Assembly (NCBI RefSeq): GCF_019455385.1
Contig: NZ_JACOFR010000029.1
Coordinates: 26,635 to 90,634 of the forward strand
DNA: 64,000 bases
Source: Bradyrhizobium sp. BR 10289
Lineage (GTDB): Bacteria > Pseudomonadota > Alphaproteobacteria > Rhizobiales > Xanthobacteraceae
Direction of reading: 5' to 3'
Positions 51,510 to 60,499 of the stretch are shown piece by piece. Position 1 is the first letter of the stretch; every line of letters begins with the position of its first letter. Under the pieces are notes generated by a model. The model was not told the origin of the DNA, searched no databases, and saw nothing but the letters and a program-made list of their open reading frames with translations. The translations under genes were made by a program, and so were the position numbers.

Positions 51510-53732
51510 TTAAGAGCTCCTCTTCTTCAAATCTTTAGGGCGCGGCAAGGTGAACGTAAGGGAGGCGCCGGCCCCGACCTTGCCTTCGGCGCTGATTGAG
51601 CCGCCGTGGCGTTCGACGATACGCTTGGCCAGGGCTAACCCGATGCCCGTCCCCTCGAATTCCTCGGCCCGATGGAGGCGCTGAAACACGCCAAAAAGCT
51701 TGTCGACGTACTTCATCTCAAAGCCGACGCCGTTGTCAGCGACGACATAGGTCGTGCTGTTCGCGTCTTCATGTCCCGAGACGACGATGACCGCTGGGTC
51801 CCGCGGCGCGGTATACTTGATGGCGTTGTGAAGCAGGTTCTGAAGCACCTGACGAAGCATGGCGGGGTCGCCATAGCCTATTGGAAGCCTCCCTACCTGC
51901 CATTCGATGTTTCGGCCCTCGGTCTCCGTCCGCAACGAATGCCTCAATTCGTTGACAATCTTGGCGACATCGACGTTCGACTTGAGAAGCTGAGAGCGCC
52001 CGAGTTGGGAAAAATGCAAAAGGTCGTCGACGAGCCTTCCTGCCGAGATCGCGGCGCCCCTGATCGTTTCGATGTAGTGACGCGACTTTTGATCGAGCCC
52101 TTTCTCTTTGTCCGACAGAAGTTCTGCGAAACCGACAATGTGCCGGAAAGGGGCACGCAGATCGTGCGAAATCGAATAGGAAAACGACTCCAGCTCCTTG
52201 TTGGCCGCTTCCAGCCGGTCCGTGAGTTCAGCCCGTTCCTCCGCAGCTTTCAGCACAAGAGTCTGAATCGACGCGCGGAAGCCAAGCGCGCTCTCGACTT
52301 CTGCCGAAGTCCACGGCTTCGACTGCTGACGGACGAGCTGTCTCCAAAGATCGAAGGACTTGCGCGGATGAAGCCGGCCGGCCCCGCTCTCCATAGGCTT
52401 GTTGGGATCGCCTCCCCAAGCAACCGTCTTGACGACTTCGGGCCTGAACCAGATAATGTAATCGCCCCGGATCTGCGAGATGGAGACCGCCAGCACACCA
52501 CTGGCTTTTTCGCTCAAGAACTCGCCGCCCGACCATATCGAAGCCAGCGAATTCGTTTCCAATACGTCGTGCCCGGCCTCGAAGAGCCACGTCGCCAGAT
52601 CACGTATCTGGCGCTCGCTCGGCGTCTGACCGGTCGTCAGTATGCCGCCCTGCACGACAACTGCGGCGCCTTCCGCATCCACAAGCCGCAGCCATTCGTG
52701 CGGATTGTTTACCAGCCCGCGCTGAAACGAAGTTGCGACCGAAAGCTTGCTGAGCAGCGACGTCTCCACGCTCTTCAGCTCGAGGCGTTCCGCGGCACTG
52801 CTTGCCTTCAGGCGCGAGCCAATCTGCAGCGACACGACTTGAGCGAGGATGTCGCATGCGGTGCGGATCTGCGCGTTGACCATCCGTGAGGCGCGGCTAT
52901 GCCCGGAGATGAGCCCCCACAACGCACCGTCGATGATGATTGACATCGACATCGACGACGCCGTCTCCATGTTGCGCATGTATTCGAGGTGAACGGGCGA
53001 AACGCTGCGCAGCGCCACCTGCGACAGGTCAAGCGGCAGTCCGTTGAGGGGACTGATCGAAGGTTCGATCTGGACCGGAGCGTAGCTGGCGTCAGGAATG
53101 AGCCGGATCCTGTTCAGGCGATAGAGCTCCCGCGCTTGAGCGGGAATATCGGATGCGGGAAATCGAAGGCCGAGGTAGGAAGGAAGAATTCCATTCGTGT
53201 CTTCGGCCAACACCGTGCCGTCGCCGTTACCGTCGAAGCTGTAAAGTAGAATTCGATCAAAATGGGTGATTGCCCGCACCTCGCGGGCCACCTCCTCAGC
53301 GATGCTGGTAATATCGTGGGCACCGGATATACGGTCCAGAAAGTCCCGCAACCGCGGGTAAAGACCATCGAGCGTCGATTCGCCTGGTCGCGGCGGTGGT
53401 TCGAATTCCAACAAGAGTCCTTGGGGGCTGCGGTGGGCGGTGAGCTGAAGCTGCTGCGATCCGACTGCAACCAGGTAGAAAAGCGTGTTTTCGCCTCCCG
53501 ACAACCACCCACGGATCTCCTCGCAAAGCGTGGTCGCTTCCTCATAAGCAGGAAGCAACGCGTCATTGCGGACATCGAACCCAAGCAGTCGGCGAGCGTT
53601 CGCGCTCTGTTGCAATATCTTCAGGGTTTCAGGTTCGACCACCAAAAGCGCGCCGTGAGGCTGAATCGCTCCGGGGATCTTAATGGGCTCTGCGGCACAA
53701 GCTTCAAGATAGCCGTCATCCAACTCGGTCAC
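51510..53732 (-). CDS. bphP: Bacteriophytochrome histidine kinase
   Basis: The predicted 740-residue protein has the canonical layout. A PAS domain with the biliverdin-binding Cys in LEACAAEPIKIPGAIQPHG is followed by a GAF domain (RFPASDIPAQARELYRLN, SPVHLEYMRNME, holding the conserved Asp and His), a PHY domain, then HisKA (SYSISHDLRAPFRHIVGFAE) and HATPase (NLLHNAIKYT, DNGVGFEM, GTGIGLALAKRIVERHGG). It senses red/far-red light. The GTG at 53732 (MTELDDGYLEACAA) follows AGAAGG; upstream residues of the frame are not phytochrome-like. No heme oxygenase gene is nearby. An EcfG-like promoter lies about 100 bases upstream. Confidence 0.94.
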   Translation of the reverse strand: MTELDDGYLEACAAEPIKIPGAIQPHGALLVVEPETLKILQQSANARRLLGFDVRNDALLPAYEEATTLCEEIRGWLSGGENTLFYLVAVGSQQLQLTAHRSPQGLLLEFEPPPRPGESTLDGLYPRLRDFLDRISGAHDITSIAEEVAREVRAITHFDRILLYSFDGNGDGTVLAEDTNGILPSYLGLRFPASDIPAQARELYRLNRIRLIPDASYAPVQIEPSISPLNGLPLDLSQVALRSVSPVHLEYMRNMETASSMSMSIIIDGALWGLISGHSRASRMVNAQIRTACDILAQVVSLQIGSRLKASSAAERLELKSVETSLLSKLSVATSFQRGLVNNPHEWLRLVDAEGAAVVVQGGILTTGQTPSERQIRDLATWLFEAGHDVLETNSLASIWSGGEFLSEKASGVLAVSISQIRGDYIIWFRPEVVKTVAWGGDPNKPMESGAGRLHPRKSFDLWRQLVRQQSKPWTSAEVESALGFRASIQTLVLKAAEERAELTDRLEAANKELESFSYSISHDLRAPFRHIVGFAELLSDKEKGLDQKSRHYIETIRGAAISAGRLVDDLLHFSQLGRSQLLKSNVDVAKIVNELRHSLRTETEGRNIEWQVGRLPIGYGDPAMLRQVLQNLLHNAIKYTAPRDPAVIVVSGHEDANSTTYVVADNGVGFEMKYVDKLFGVFQRLHRAEEFEGTGIGLALAKRIVERHGGSISAEGKVGAGASLTFTLPRPKDLKKRSS

Positions 53733-53829
53733 TGGGTGATGCCTTCTTGACTCAGAGCTTATGGCAAGCAAATGCCGGTGGTCAGTAGACTTTTCTGGGA
53801 CGCGGATTTGCGCGTAGGCGGAATGAAGT

Positions 53830-53854
53830 AACCTAAATTCCGGCATTTTGTTCC
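53830..53854 (-). promoter_or_regulatory. EcfG-type promoter of the phytochrome operon
   Basis: GGAAC (53854-53850), 16 bases and GGTT (53833-53830) on the minus strand. The leader to the GTG at 53732 would be about 90 bases. Confidence 0.55.
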
Positions 53855-54043
53855 ATAATGCGGCGGCAGGACCAGATTTCTCGCGCCAAAACAAGTAGTT
53901 ACTGTGAACTTTGACCATTCGGTCGTACTCGCAGGCGTCAAAGCGCTGAAGCGAACGTCGGCGCTTCACCGAGCTTCCGATGGTGCTTGCGCTGTGGCGC
54001 GCTTGAGTTCATCGAGAGCACGACTGACGCCGCGCAAAGCAGC

Positions 54044-54718
54044 TTACGGAGTATCCCGCGAGATGGTCCAAACCGCCGTATGCTTGATCTCGGTGTCTTC
54101 TAGGTCGCGGGTCACCGGTACGCGATAGTCGGCGAGTCGGACAAGTTTTGCCTTCGGAAGGAAGGAGCGCCCGGGGTCGCCGATCAAGATCGTCGCGCCG
54201 GCGCGCGCATGGTTGGCTAGGAATGCGAAGGTACGCGCCGCGACGTCCCGCTCATAGAAAATGTCGCCCGCGAGGATGGTCTGCCATCGGTCATTTGGTT
54301 GAGTGTCCAGCACGTCCTTGCCGCACGACGTGAGGTGAACCTGGTTGACCTCAGCATTGAGTTCGGCCGCCGCGATCGCGAAAGCATCGATGTCGGACAC
54401 GGTCACCCCGAGCGCGCCGGCCTTCATCGCCGCGATGCCGACGAGCCCGGAGCCAGAAGCGATGTCGAGCACGCGCCGGTCTCGCACGGTATCGGGATGA
54501 TCGAGCACGTAACGCGCCAGCGCTTGGCCGCCCGCCCAGGCGAAGGCCCAGAAGGGCGGGGGAAGGCCGGCCTCGTTAAGCTCGTTCTCGGTCTGCTGCC
54601 AGAGCGGCAACGATTCATCGGCGAGGAAGACCGCAATTTCCGGCACCAGCGGCACAGGCCGCAGCCGGGTGTTGGCTCGGATGAAGGTTTGCCGGTCGGC
54701 AATGGTCGTGACTGTCAA
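54044..54718 (-). CDS. Class I SAM-dependent methyltransferase (ETFB lysine methyltransferase-like)
   Basis: The 224-residue protein matches the ETFB-KMT/nicotinamide N-methylase-like group: FIRANTRLRPVPLVPEIAVF, PPFWAFAWAGGQALARYVLD, then the SAM-binding VLDIASGSGLVGIAAMKAGA and VSDIDAFAI. Mitochondrial ETFB-KMT methylates lysines of the electron-transfer flavoprotein beta subunit, so a similar protein target is plausible. The start is uncertain: a TTG at 54718 best fits the family length, without a good ribosome site. Confidence 0.82.
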   Translation of the reverse strand: MTVTTIADRQTFIRANTRLRPVPLVPEIAVFLADESLPLWQQTENELNEAGLPPPFWAFAWAGGQALARYVLDHPDTVRDRRVLDIASGSGLVGIAAMKAGALGVTVSDIDAFAIAAAELNAEVNQVHLTSCGKDVLDTQPNDRWQTILAGDIFYERDVAARTFAFLANHARAGATILIGDPGRSFLPKAKLVRLADYRVPVTRDLEDTEIKHTAVWTISRDTP

Positions 54719-54862
54719 GGCGGGCCGTCGCTGTCTTGGTCCATGATGACTAGCACACAACCGTCTCTGCGAAGGTGATCGCAGTCCGTTTCTGTTCGCA
54801 TCTCCTACGCACTGGCCCCTTCCACTGTCAGACACATGCCTCGACCATCGCCTGGGCGACAT

Positions 54863-55465
54863 AGAGCACGCTGACAGCCTCGACCTTCCTCTCGACGGTT
54901 ACCTCCTTCTGCGGCAGCTCGGTGATATTGTCGGCACTATCGTGCGGGCACCCGCACCCGGGTCAAACTCACATCTTTCTCAGCGGGCTCGGCCAAAATG
55001 TGCAGGAGCCGAACACCCCGTTTGGAGGAAGCCCTTGGCAACCGACGTTGCCTTCAAAAGTATGCGACGCGTCGCGAGGCAGCAGTCGGACAACGTCGCC
55101 ACCACGTGCGCAAGACGTAGGGCCGCGACGGCGAACACAAGATACAGCAAAACGACGAGATCCTGGGTATTGACGCTTCCCGGCGGGGTTGCGACCGATA
55201 CAGCCGCAGCGACGAGCCGGATGCCGAGACACGGAATCCGGTCTTGGCAAAGCGCCTCGCAAAGGTCTTGGCGGCCGGGAAGCGCGATTTCGATGAAATG
55301 GTCGATGAAGGCGGAAATCTCGTTCATCGCAGTCATGGAAGGCTCCGTGGCTTGCTGCACGGCTTCGTTCAAGGCCGGCTCTAGCACGTGCGATCTTGCA
55401 ATGTTCCGCTCGGTTGAATAATCCATTCGATTGTAGAGAGTGACTTCCAGAAAACGAAAGAATAC
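54863..55465. other. Intergenic stretch upstream of the LysR gene
   Basis: About 600 bases lie between the methyltransferase region and the LysR gene. A minus-strand frame of 148 residues (54980-55426) lacks a ribosome site and a recognisable domain, so I do not call it. A short minus-strand stretch near 54830-54900 reads KEVTVERKVEAVSVLYVAQ before a stop and may be a gene remnant. Confidence 0.45.
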
Positions 55466-56371
55466 ATGGACCGTCTCGAAGCGATGTCGATCGTGCTGCG
55501 AACGGTCGAAAAGGGCAGCCTGACCGCTGCCGCCAAGGCGCTCAACATGCCTTTGCCGACCCTCAGCCGGAAGGTGAGCGAACTCGAAGCGTATTTGGGC
55601 ACGAAGCTGCTGCAGCGCTCGACGCGCAAGCTGACCTTGACGGACGCCGGTCAGGAATATGTCGCGGCGGTCAAGCGGATCATGGAGGACATCGAGGAGG
55701 TCGAGCGCGCCGCCTCGAGCGAATACACGACGCCGCGCGGCGAACTCGTCCTGACGGCGCCCCTTCTGTTCGGTCAGATGTATATGCTGCCGATCGTCAC
55801 GGACTTCCTAGCCACCTATCCCGACATCAACGCCCAGCTCCTATTGTCAGACAGAAACCTCCATCTGTACGACGACCACGTGGACATGGCGGTGCGCCTG
55901 GGCGCGTTGCCGGACAGCAGCATGATTGCCACCCGCGTCGGATCCATGGACACCGTGGTCGTCGCATCGCCGGACCTGCTGGCGGCCCACGGAACGCCCA
56001 AGCATCCGAAGGATCTGAAGACGATGCCCTGCGTGGTCTTCGCCGGGCCTTCGTCGGCGATCTGGTCCTTCAGCGATCCGGGCGCCAAGCGCGAGTTCGG
56101 CGTTGACATCCTTCCGCGACTTTCGGTGACCGCTGCCGAAGCCGCGGTCCAGGCGGCACTGCGACGAACTGGCGTCACTAGGGTCTACCGCTACCACTGC
56201 GCGTCGGAATTGCAATCTGGAAAGCTGGTTCAGATCCTTCGTGACTTCGACGTACCGCCCATACCGGTACATCTCGTCCATGCTGCCCGCGGGCAGCTTC
56301 CGCTCAAGATGCGAGTCTTCCTTGACTTCGCCGCCGATCGACTGCGGTCCGCCATGACGAAGTTGCGATAG
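55466..56371 (+). CDS. LysR-family transcriptional regulator
   Basis: The 301-residue protein has the LysR winged helix (MDRLEAMSIVLRTVEKGSLT, recognition helix PLPTLSRKVSELEAYLG). An effector-binding domain follows, with LVLTAPLLFGQMYMLPIV. It probably controls the redox gene cluster that follows in the same direction. The effector is unknown. The N-terminal pattern fits the branch that regulates hydroperoxidase-like genes. Confidence 0.92.
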   Translation: MDRLEAMSIVLRTVEKGSLTAAAKALNMPLPTLSRKVSELEAYLGTKLLQRSTRKLTLTDAGQEYVAAVKRIMEDIEEVERAASSEYTTPRGELVLTAPLLFGQMYMLPIVTDFLATYPDINAQLLLSDRNLHLYDDHVDMAVRLGALPDSSMIATRVGSMDTVVVASPDLLAAHGTPKHPKDLKTMPCVVFAGPSSAIWSFSDPGAKREFGVDILPRLSVTAAEAAVQAALRRTGVTRVYRYHCASELQSGKLVQILRDFDVPPIPVHLVHAARGQLPLKMRVFLDFAADRLRSAMTKLR

Positions 56372-56498
56372 GCCTCTGGATCCTCCTTCCATCTTCTGGA
56401 AGCAATCTTCTCGAAATCACTAGATTATTGTTCTTCGCGAAACATCGCATCGTCTTTCCACGCCGAGCCGAGGTGGCCCGGAAAAAAGGAGAGACAAT

Positions 56499-57050
56499 AT
56501 GGCACGCGCCAAGATCCCGACCATCGAACAAGCCCCCGCCCAAGCTCAGCCGATCCTTCAGAACTACGTCAAGGTGCTGGGGCTGGTGCCGAACTTCTTC
56601 GCCCTGATCTCGCAGTCCCCAGACGCGCTGAAGGCGATCGCCGACATGCACGCGACGCTCGGCAAGAGCCTCGGCCACAAGACCCGCGAACGCATCCACA
56701 TCATGACCGCGGAAGTGAACGGCTGCAGCTACTGTCTGACCGCCCACACCTATCTCGGCGGCAAGCTCAACGGTCTGACCAAGGAGGACATGGAGCTCGC
56801 CCGCGAAGGCCATTCGACCGATCCGGCCGCCGATGCGGCGCTGCAGTTCGCCTACAAGGTCGCAAAGTCCCGCGGCCACGTCGACGATACCGATTTCGCC
56901 GCCGTCCGCGCCGCCGGCTTCAGCGACGCGCAGATCATCGACATCGTCGCTGAGACCGCCTTCAGCTTCATCACCAACCTCTTCAACAACACCTTCAAAA
57001 CCGATTTCGATTCCGCGTTCCCGGAATTGCACACGCGGAAAGCGGCGTGA
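56499..57050 (+). CDS. AhpD/carboxymuconolactone-decarboxylase-family protein
   Basis: This 183-residue protein is the peroxidase-related AhpD type: KTRERIHIMTAEVNGCSYCL, with the CSYC redox pair and the following TAHT histidine. The rest is helical. It would reduce organic hydroperoxides using an unknown electron donor. The ATG follows AAAGGAGAG. It begins a cluster that includes a DJ-1-like protein and a second AhpD-like protein. Confidence 0.9.
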   Translation: MARAKIPTIEQAPAQAQPILQNYVKVLGLVPNFFALISQSPDALKAIADMHATLGKSLGHKTRERIHIMTAEVNGCSYCLTAHTYLGGKLNGLTKEDMELAREGHSTDPAADAALQFAYKVAKSRGHVDDTDFAAVRAAGFSDAQIIDIVAETAFSFITNLFNNTFKTDFDSAFPELHTRKAA

Positions 57051-57161
57051 ACGACCGGGGCGGCGACGCACATTCAGCGCCTCGCCGTCCCGTCCGCGAT
57101 AGGCCTTCCCACGCAGATCGACTCAGGCCGTGCGCCAAGCGGCCTCGCAAGGAGAGATTCC

Positions 57162-57836
57162 ATGACCACCGTCGTCATTCCCGTCTACGACCACGTGACG
57201 CAACTCGACTTCACCGCCCCCCATCAGTTCCTGACCATGATCCCGGACATCGAGGTGGTCGTCGCCTCGATAGGCGCCAAACCCGTAATCTCGCACGGTC
57301 TCTCGTTCGATCGCCTGGCCGATCTGGACAAGATCGACAGGTGCGATGTGATCTGCGTTCCGGGCGGGTTAGGATGTATCGATGCCATCGAGGACCAGGG
57401 CTTCCTCGACGCAGTGCGTCGATTGGCGGGCACGGCAACCTACGTCACCTCCGTCTGCTCCGGATCCATGATCCTCGGAGCGGCAGGATTGCTGAAGGGC
57501 AAGCGCGCCTCGTCGCACTGGGCCTGGCTTGACCTGTTGCCGTCCTTCGGTGCGACGCCGGAGAAGGCGCGCGTCGTACGCGATGGGAACGTCATCACCG
57601 GCGGCGGGGTGACGGCGGGCGCCGATTTCGCGCTGACGCTGATCTCAGAACTCCGCGGCGAGGACGCCGCCCAATGCGTCCAGCTCGCGCTGGAATACGC
57701 GCCTGCACCGCCTTTCGACGCTGGCGATGCCGATACCGCGCCGACCCACGTCCGCTATGCGGTAATCGACCAGATGTCGAAGCTGATGGGCGACACGCGT
57801 CGACGCGTCGAATCCTTCGCCAAAAAGGTCGCCTGA
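57162..57836 (+). CDS. DJ-1/PfpI-family protein (isonitrile hydratase-like)
   Basis: The 224-residue protein has the DJ-1 fold with the nucleophile in YVTSVCSGSMILGAAGLLKG and the SSHWAWLDLLPSFGATP segment. This pattern resembles isonitrile hydratase and related amidase-type members. The N-terminus (TTVVIPVYDHVTQLDFTAPH) is typical. It lies in the LysR-linked redox cluster, so a role with reactive carbonyls or peroxides is possible. A long perfect hairpin follows the stop. Confidence 0.87.
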   Translation: MTTVVIPVYDHVTQLDFTAPHQFLTMIPDIEVVVASIGAKPVISHGLSFDRLADLDKIDRCDVICVPGGLGCIDAIEDQGFLDAVRRLAGTATYVTSVCSGSMILGAAGLLKGKRASSHWAWLDLLPSFGATPEKARVVRDGNVITGGGVTAGADFALTLISELRGEDAAQCVQLALEYAPAPPFDAGDADTAPTHVRYAVIDQMSKLMGDTRRRVESFAKKVA

Positions 57837-57850
57837 ACTGGCAAGTCCGC

Positions 57851-57885
57851 CTCGACCCGATCGGAACGCTTCCGATCGGGTCGAG
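57851..57885 (+). promoter_or_regulatory. Perfect 16-base inverted repeat before the second AhpD-like gene
   Basis: CTCGACCCGATCGGAA (57851-57866) and TTCCGATCGGGTCGAG (57870-57885) are perfect complements with a three-base loop. The ribosome site GAGGAG follows within a few bases and there is no T-run. It may be an RNA-processing or stability hairpin, an operator, or an attenuator. Confidence 0.55.
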
Positions 57886-57904
57886 AGATCGAGGAGAAAC
57901 CTGA

Positions 57905-58447
57905 TTGTCCCGGCTCCGAATACCGACCCGCGACGCCGCGCCCCCTGGCAGTAAAAAGGTGCTGGACGCCGTCTACGCAAGGCTCGGCGTGGTGCCGAAC
58001 GTCTATCGTCTGATCGGCAGCAGCCCTGCGGCGCTGGGCGCATTCGCCACGTTCCACGGCAATCTAGAGCGTGCTCTCGATCCGAAGACCCGCGAACGCA
58101 TCTCGCTCGCCGTGGCGCAGCGCAACGGCTCCGACTACTGCCTGTCCGCCCATAGCTACGCGGCGATGAACTCCGCCAAGCTGGGGCCGGACGAGATCGC
58201 CTTGAACCGCGAGGGGCGGTCGAAGGATGCCAAGGCGGAAGCCGCAGTTCGCTTCGCGGTCGCCGTCGTCGAACAGCGTGGACGCGTTGCCGACGCCGAC
58301 GTCGAACGTGTGCGGGCGGCGGGCTATGACGACGCGCAAATCGTGGAAATCGTGGCTCTGATCGCCGAAAACATCTTCACGAACTACCTCAACGAAGTTG
58401 CCAGGACCGAGATCGACTTTCCGCCCATCCGCTCGCGAACCGATTGA
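57905..58447 (+). CDS. AhpD-like protein lacking one redox cysteine
   Basis: This 180-residue protein is a paralogue of the product of 56499-57050 (KTRERISLAVAQRNGSDYCL, then SAHS). The first cysteine of the CxxC pair is serine, so classical disulfide cycling is doubtful, although the histidine remains. The TTG start is accepted because GAGGAG lies nine bases upstream. It may bind rather than reduce its substrate, or use another chemistry. Confidence 0.85.
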   Translation: MSRLRIPTRDAAPPGSKKVLDAVYARLGVVPNVYRLIGSSPAALGAFATFHGNLERALDPKTRERISLAVAQRNGSDYCLSAHSYAAMNSAKLGPDEIALNREGRSKDAKAEAAVRFAVAVVEQRGRVADADVERVRAAGYDDAQIVEIVALIAENIFTNYLNEVARTEIDFPPIRSRTD

Positions 58448-58626
58448 GAGACTGGTCCGGGTGACGATCGACGCCATGCCGTAACGGCGAGCAGGACGCG
58501 GATCCTGCCTGATTTCAGGTGCGTCTGAAGTGGCTGGCGTGGGAGGTCGGCACCACATCCCCGCGTCAGGTCCGAAAAACGGACGGCCTCCGGGAGCGCT
58601 GCAGTCTCGGGGGTTTTTAGATGGAC

Positions 58627-58665
58627 GGAGCTGCCGGTGGCCGACGAACGGCGACCGGCAGCTCC
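58627..58665 (-). terminator. Hairpin downstream of the hydrolase gene
   Basis: GGAGCTGCCGGT (58627-58638) and ACCGGCAGCTCC (58654-58665) are perfect 12-base complements with a 15-base loop. It follows the hydrolase stop at 58677 on the minus strand and may also serve the convergent plus-strand cluster. Confidence 0.62.
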
Positions 58666-58676
58666 GATTACTCCAA

Positions 58677-59537
58677 TCAGACACCAAAGGTAGCCTTGAT
58701 CTCGGCGGCGACCTGAGGAGCGTTCTCGTCGAGCACGAAATGTCCTGCATCCAGCCAGACCAGCTTGGCGTCCGGCAGGTCGTTGAGATACGCGCGGGCG
58801 CCTGGTGGAATGAAAAACGGGTCGTTCTTGCCCCAGACGATCAGGGTCTTCGGCTTGTGAGCACGAAAGGCGGGCTGCCATTCCGGATACAGAGCGATGT
58901 TAGTCTTGTAGTTCTCGAGCAGGTCGACCTGATAGTCCTGGACGCCAGGCCGGTCCAGCAACGCTTGGTCGAGGACCCAGTTGTCGGGGCTGATCGCCTC
59001 TGGATCTTTGGCGCCGACGAGCCAGTGGAATTTGGTACCCTCGAGCCCAACGAACTCGCGTGCCGGCTTTTCCGTCTCCGGCGTGCGCTTCTCCCACAAC
59101 GGCAGCAGCACGCCCTTCGGAGCATCGCCGACGCCTTCCATGTAGGCATTGGTGTTCTGGATGATGAAGCCCTTCACCCGCTCGGGGCGCTGCGTGAAGA
59201 GCCGAAAGCCGACCGGACCGCCGTAGTCCTGCATGTAGAGGATGTACGACTTCAGCCCCAGGATATCGACCAAGCCGGAGACGTGAGCGGCGAGATTGTC
59301 GAACGTGTAGTCGAACTCCTTGTTCGAGGGCGCATCCGAATGCCCGAAGCCGACGTAGTCCGGTGCGACGAGGTGAAACCGGTCGGCGAGCGCCGGCATC
59401 AGATCGCGGAACATCTGGCTGCTCGTCGGCAGGCCATGAAGAAGCAGGATTGTCGGTGCGGCCGGATCGCCGGCCTCCCGGTAGAAGATCTTACGTCCGT
59501 TGACTGTGGCAGTGCGATGATAGGTCCGTATGCTCAT
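58677..59537 (-). CDS. Alpha/beta-fold hydrolase (haloalkane-dehalogenase/epoxide-hydrolase-like)
   Basis: The predicted 286-residue protein has an oxyanion-hole HGLPTSSQMF, then the nucleophile elbow YMQDYGGPVGFRLF with Asp, as in dehalogenases and epoxide hydrolases. The acid is probably in WGKNDPFF and the histidine in DAGHFVLDENAP. The substrate is unknown. The ATG at 59537 follows GGAG by seven bases. It converges with the AhpD-like cluster. Confidence 0.9.
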   Translation of the reverse strand: MSIRTYHRTATVNGRKIFYREAGDPAAPTILLLHGLPTSSQMFRDLMPALADRFHLVAPDYVGFGHSDAPSNKEFDYTFDNLAAHVSGLVDILGLKSYILYMQDYGGPVGFRLFTQRPERVKGFIIQNTNAYMEGVGDAPKGVLLPLWEKRTPETEKPAREFVGLEGTKFHWLVGAKDPEAISPDNWVLDQALLDRPGVQDYQVDLLENYKTNIALYPEWQPAFRAHKPKTLIVWGKNDPFFIPPGARAYLNDLPDAKLVWLDAGHFVLDENAPQVAAEIKATFGV

Positions 59538-59767
59538 GTGGGCTCTCCTGTTCGGACCGAGCGGCATGCCCATGGTCCGTCGCCCGTTCTTGTGGGGCTT
59601 CCAGGGAGCGGCCAGTAGCCATCGTCTTCGGAAGTATTCCTCTCGCCTGATGGAAGGCAGCGCCGATGCGCGTTCGATGCCGCAGACGAGTGTGCGTCGG
59701 GTCGCCCCAATTGGCCGCCGGCTTCGGACCTGCGGTGCATGATCGATCGCGCACGCTCTGACCGCCT

Positions 59768-60154
59768 TTATCCGCGCGATAATAAGGAAAGCAATGGGTA
59801 TCGTTTCGGTGGCGTAGTGCGCCCCTTCAGGAACTGGTCCACTGCCTGCAGCAGCAGAACATGCATCTTGGTCCTCTCCCGATGCGCGATTTCCCGCAGC
59901 TCGTCGTAGGTCGCCGGCTCCAGATAGAGCGACATCTGGCGCGCTCGTTCCTTCAGTGTGCCCACACGCGGCGACGCGTCCGGCGCCGTGGCCCCGTCGC
60001 CACCGGCCGACGCGTGCCGGCGCGATTGCCGCTCGGCCCGGGCCGCGCCACCCGCCGGCACCGCACCATCGAAGTCACCTTCGGACGCAGGACCGGGCGC
60101 AAGCGCCGGCGCGTCCGCAACGGGATTTCCGAGAACGTTCTGCCGTCTCGCCAC
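59768..60154 (-). CDS. Ribbon-helix-helix-type protein (ParA-companion-like)
   Basis: The predicted 128-residue protein begins at a GTG (MARRQNVLGNPVADAPALAP) behind a GAGGAG. A proline- and alanine-rich middle is followed by RQMSLYLEPATYDELREIAH and RTKMHVLLLQAVDQFLKG, a ribbon-helix-helix pattern. Similar proteins accompany ParA in rhizobial plasmids and islands, but no ParA gene is in this window. A set of TGTGATC repeats just upstream looks like its operator. Confidence 0.72.
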   Translation of the reverse strand: MARRQNVLGNPVADAPALAPGPASEGDFDGAVPAGGAARAERQSRRHASAGGDGATAPDASPRVGTLKERARQMSLYLEPATYDELREIAHRERTKMHVLLLQAVDQFLKGRTTPPKRYPLLSLLSRG

Positions 60155-60190
60155 CCGTCCGCTCCTCGTCCAAGCCCCTGGAGGGCGTAC

Positions 60191-60225
60191 TGTGATCCCG
60201 TGACCCTGTGATCCTGCGATCACAG
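60191..60225. promoter_or_regulatory. Putative operator of the ribbon-helix-helix gene
   Basis: TGTGATC occurs at 60191-60197 and 60207-60213, and its complement GATCACA at 60218-60224, forming a small palindrome. It lies about 35-70 bases upstream of the GTG at 60154, where autoregulation of a ribbon-helix-helix gene would be expected. Confidence 0.5.
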
Positions 60226-60322
60226 GAAGTATCGACGGCGAAGCTTAAGAAACGCTGTCGTGCGTGCGGGATCCGCCCCCGGGGAATCGGGCCGAGCCCG
60301 TCCGTTCGAGCGCTCTCCAATC

Positions 60323-60477
60323 GCCTCGAAATCGACCGAGTTTGACGGCCGAATCGGCCGGTCAGGTGGTACACAGCGGTGGTCCCAAATCGTGGCCGGG
60401 CTATTTAGGAATCCTTGTTTTTCGGCGGTTTTCGCGCATATGCAGCCCCGGGGAAGAGAGTCCCACTTTCCCCGCCA
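60323..60477 (+). repeat. Long direct repeat, copy 2 (att-like, with tRNA-Ser-like 3' end)
   Basis: It shares blocks with 48008-48132 (see that entry). It ends in GAGTCCCACTTTCCCCGCCA (60458-60477), which differs by two bases from the tRNA-Ser-like 3' end at 62255-62274. It lies next to the integrase stop and may be an attachment site. Confidence 0.62.
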
Positions 60478-60499
60478 CCTACGCCCTAATCTCGGTTAC

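Noticed and set aside
54980..55426. A 148-residue minus-strand frame divergent from the LysR gene
   Set aside because: No ribosome site before the ATG and no recognisable domain; the hydrophobic stretch could arise by chance in GC-rich DNA.
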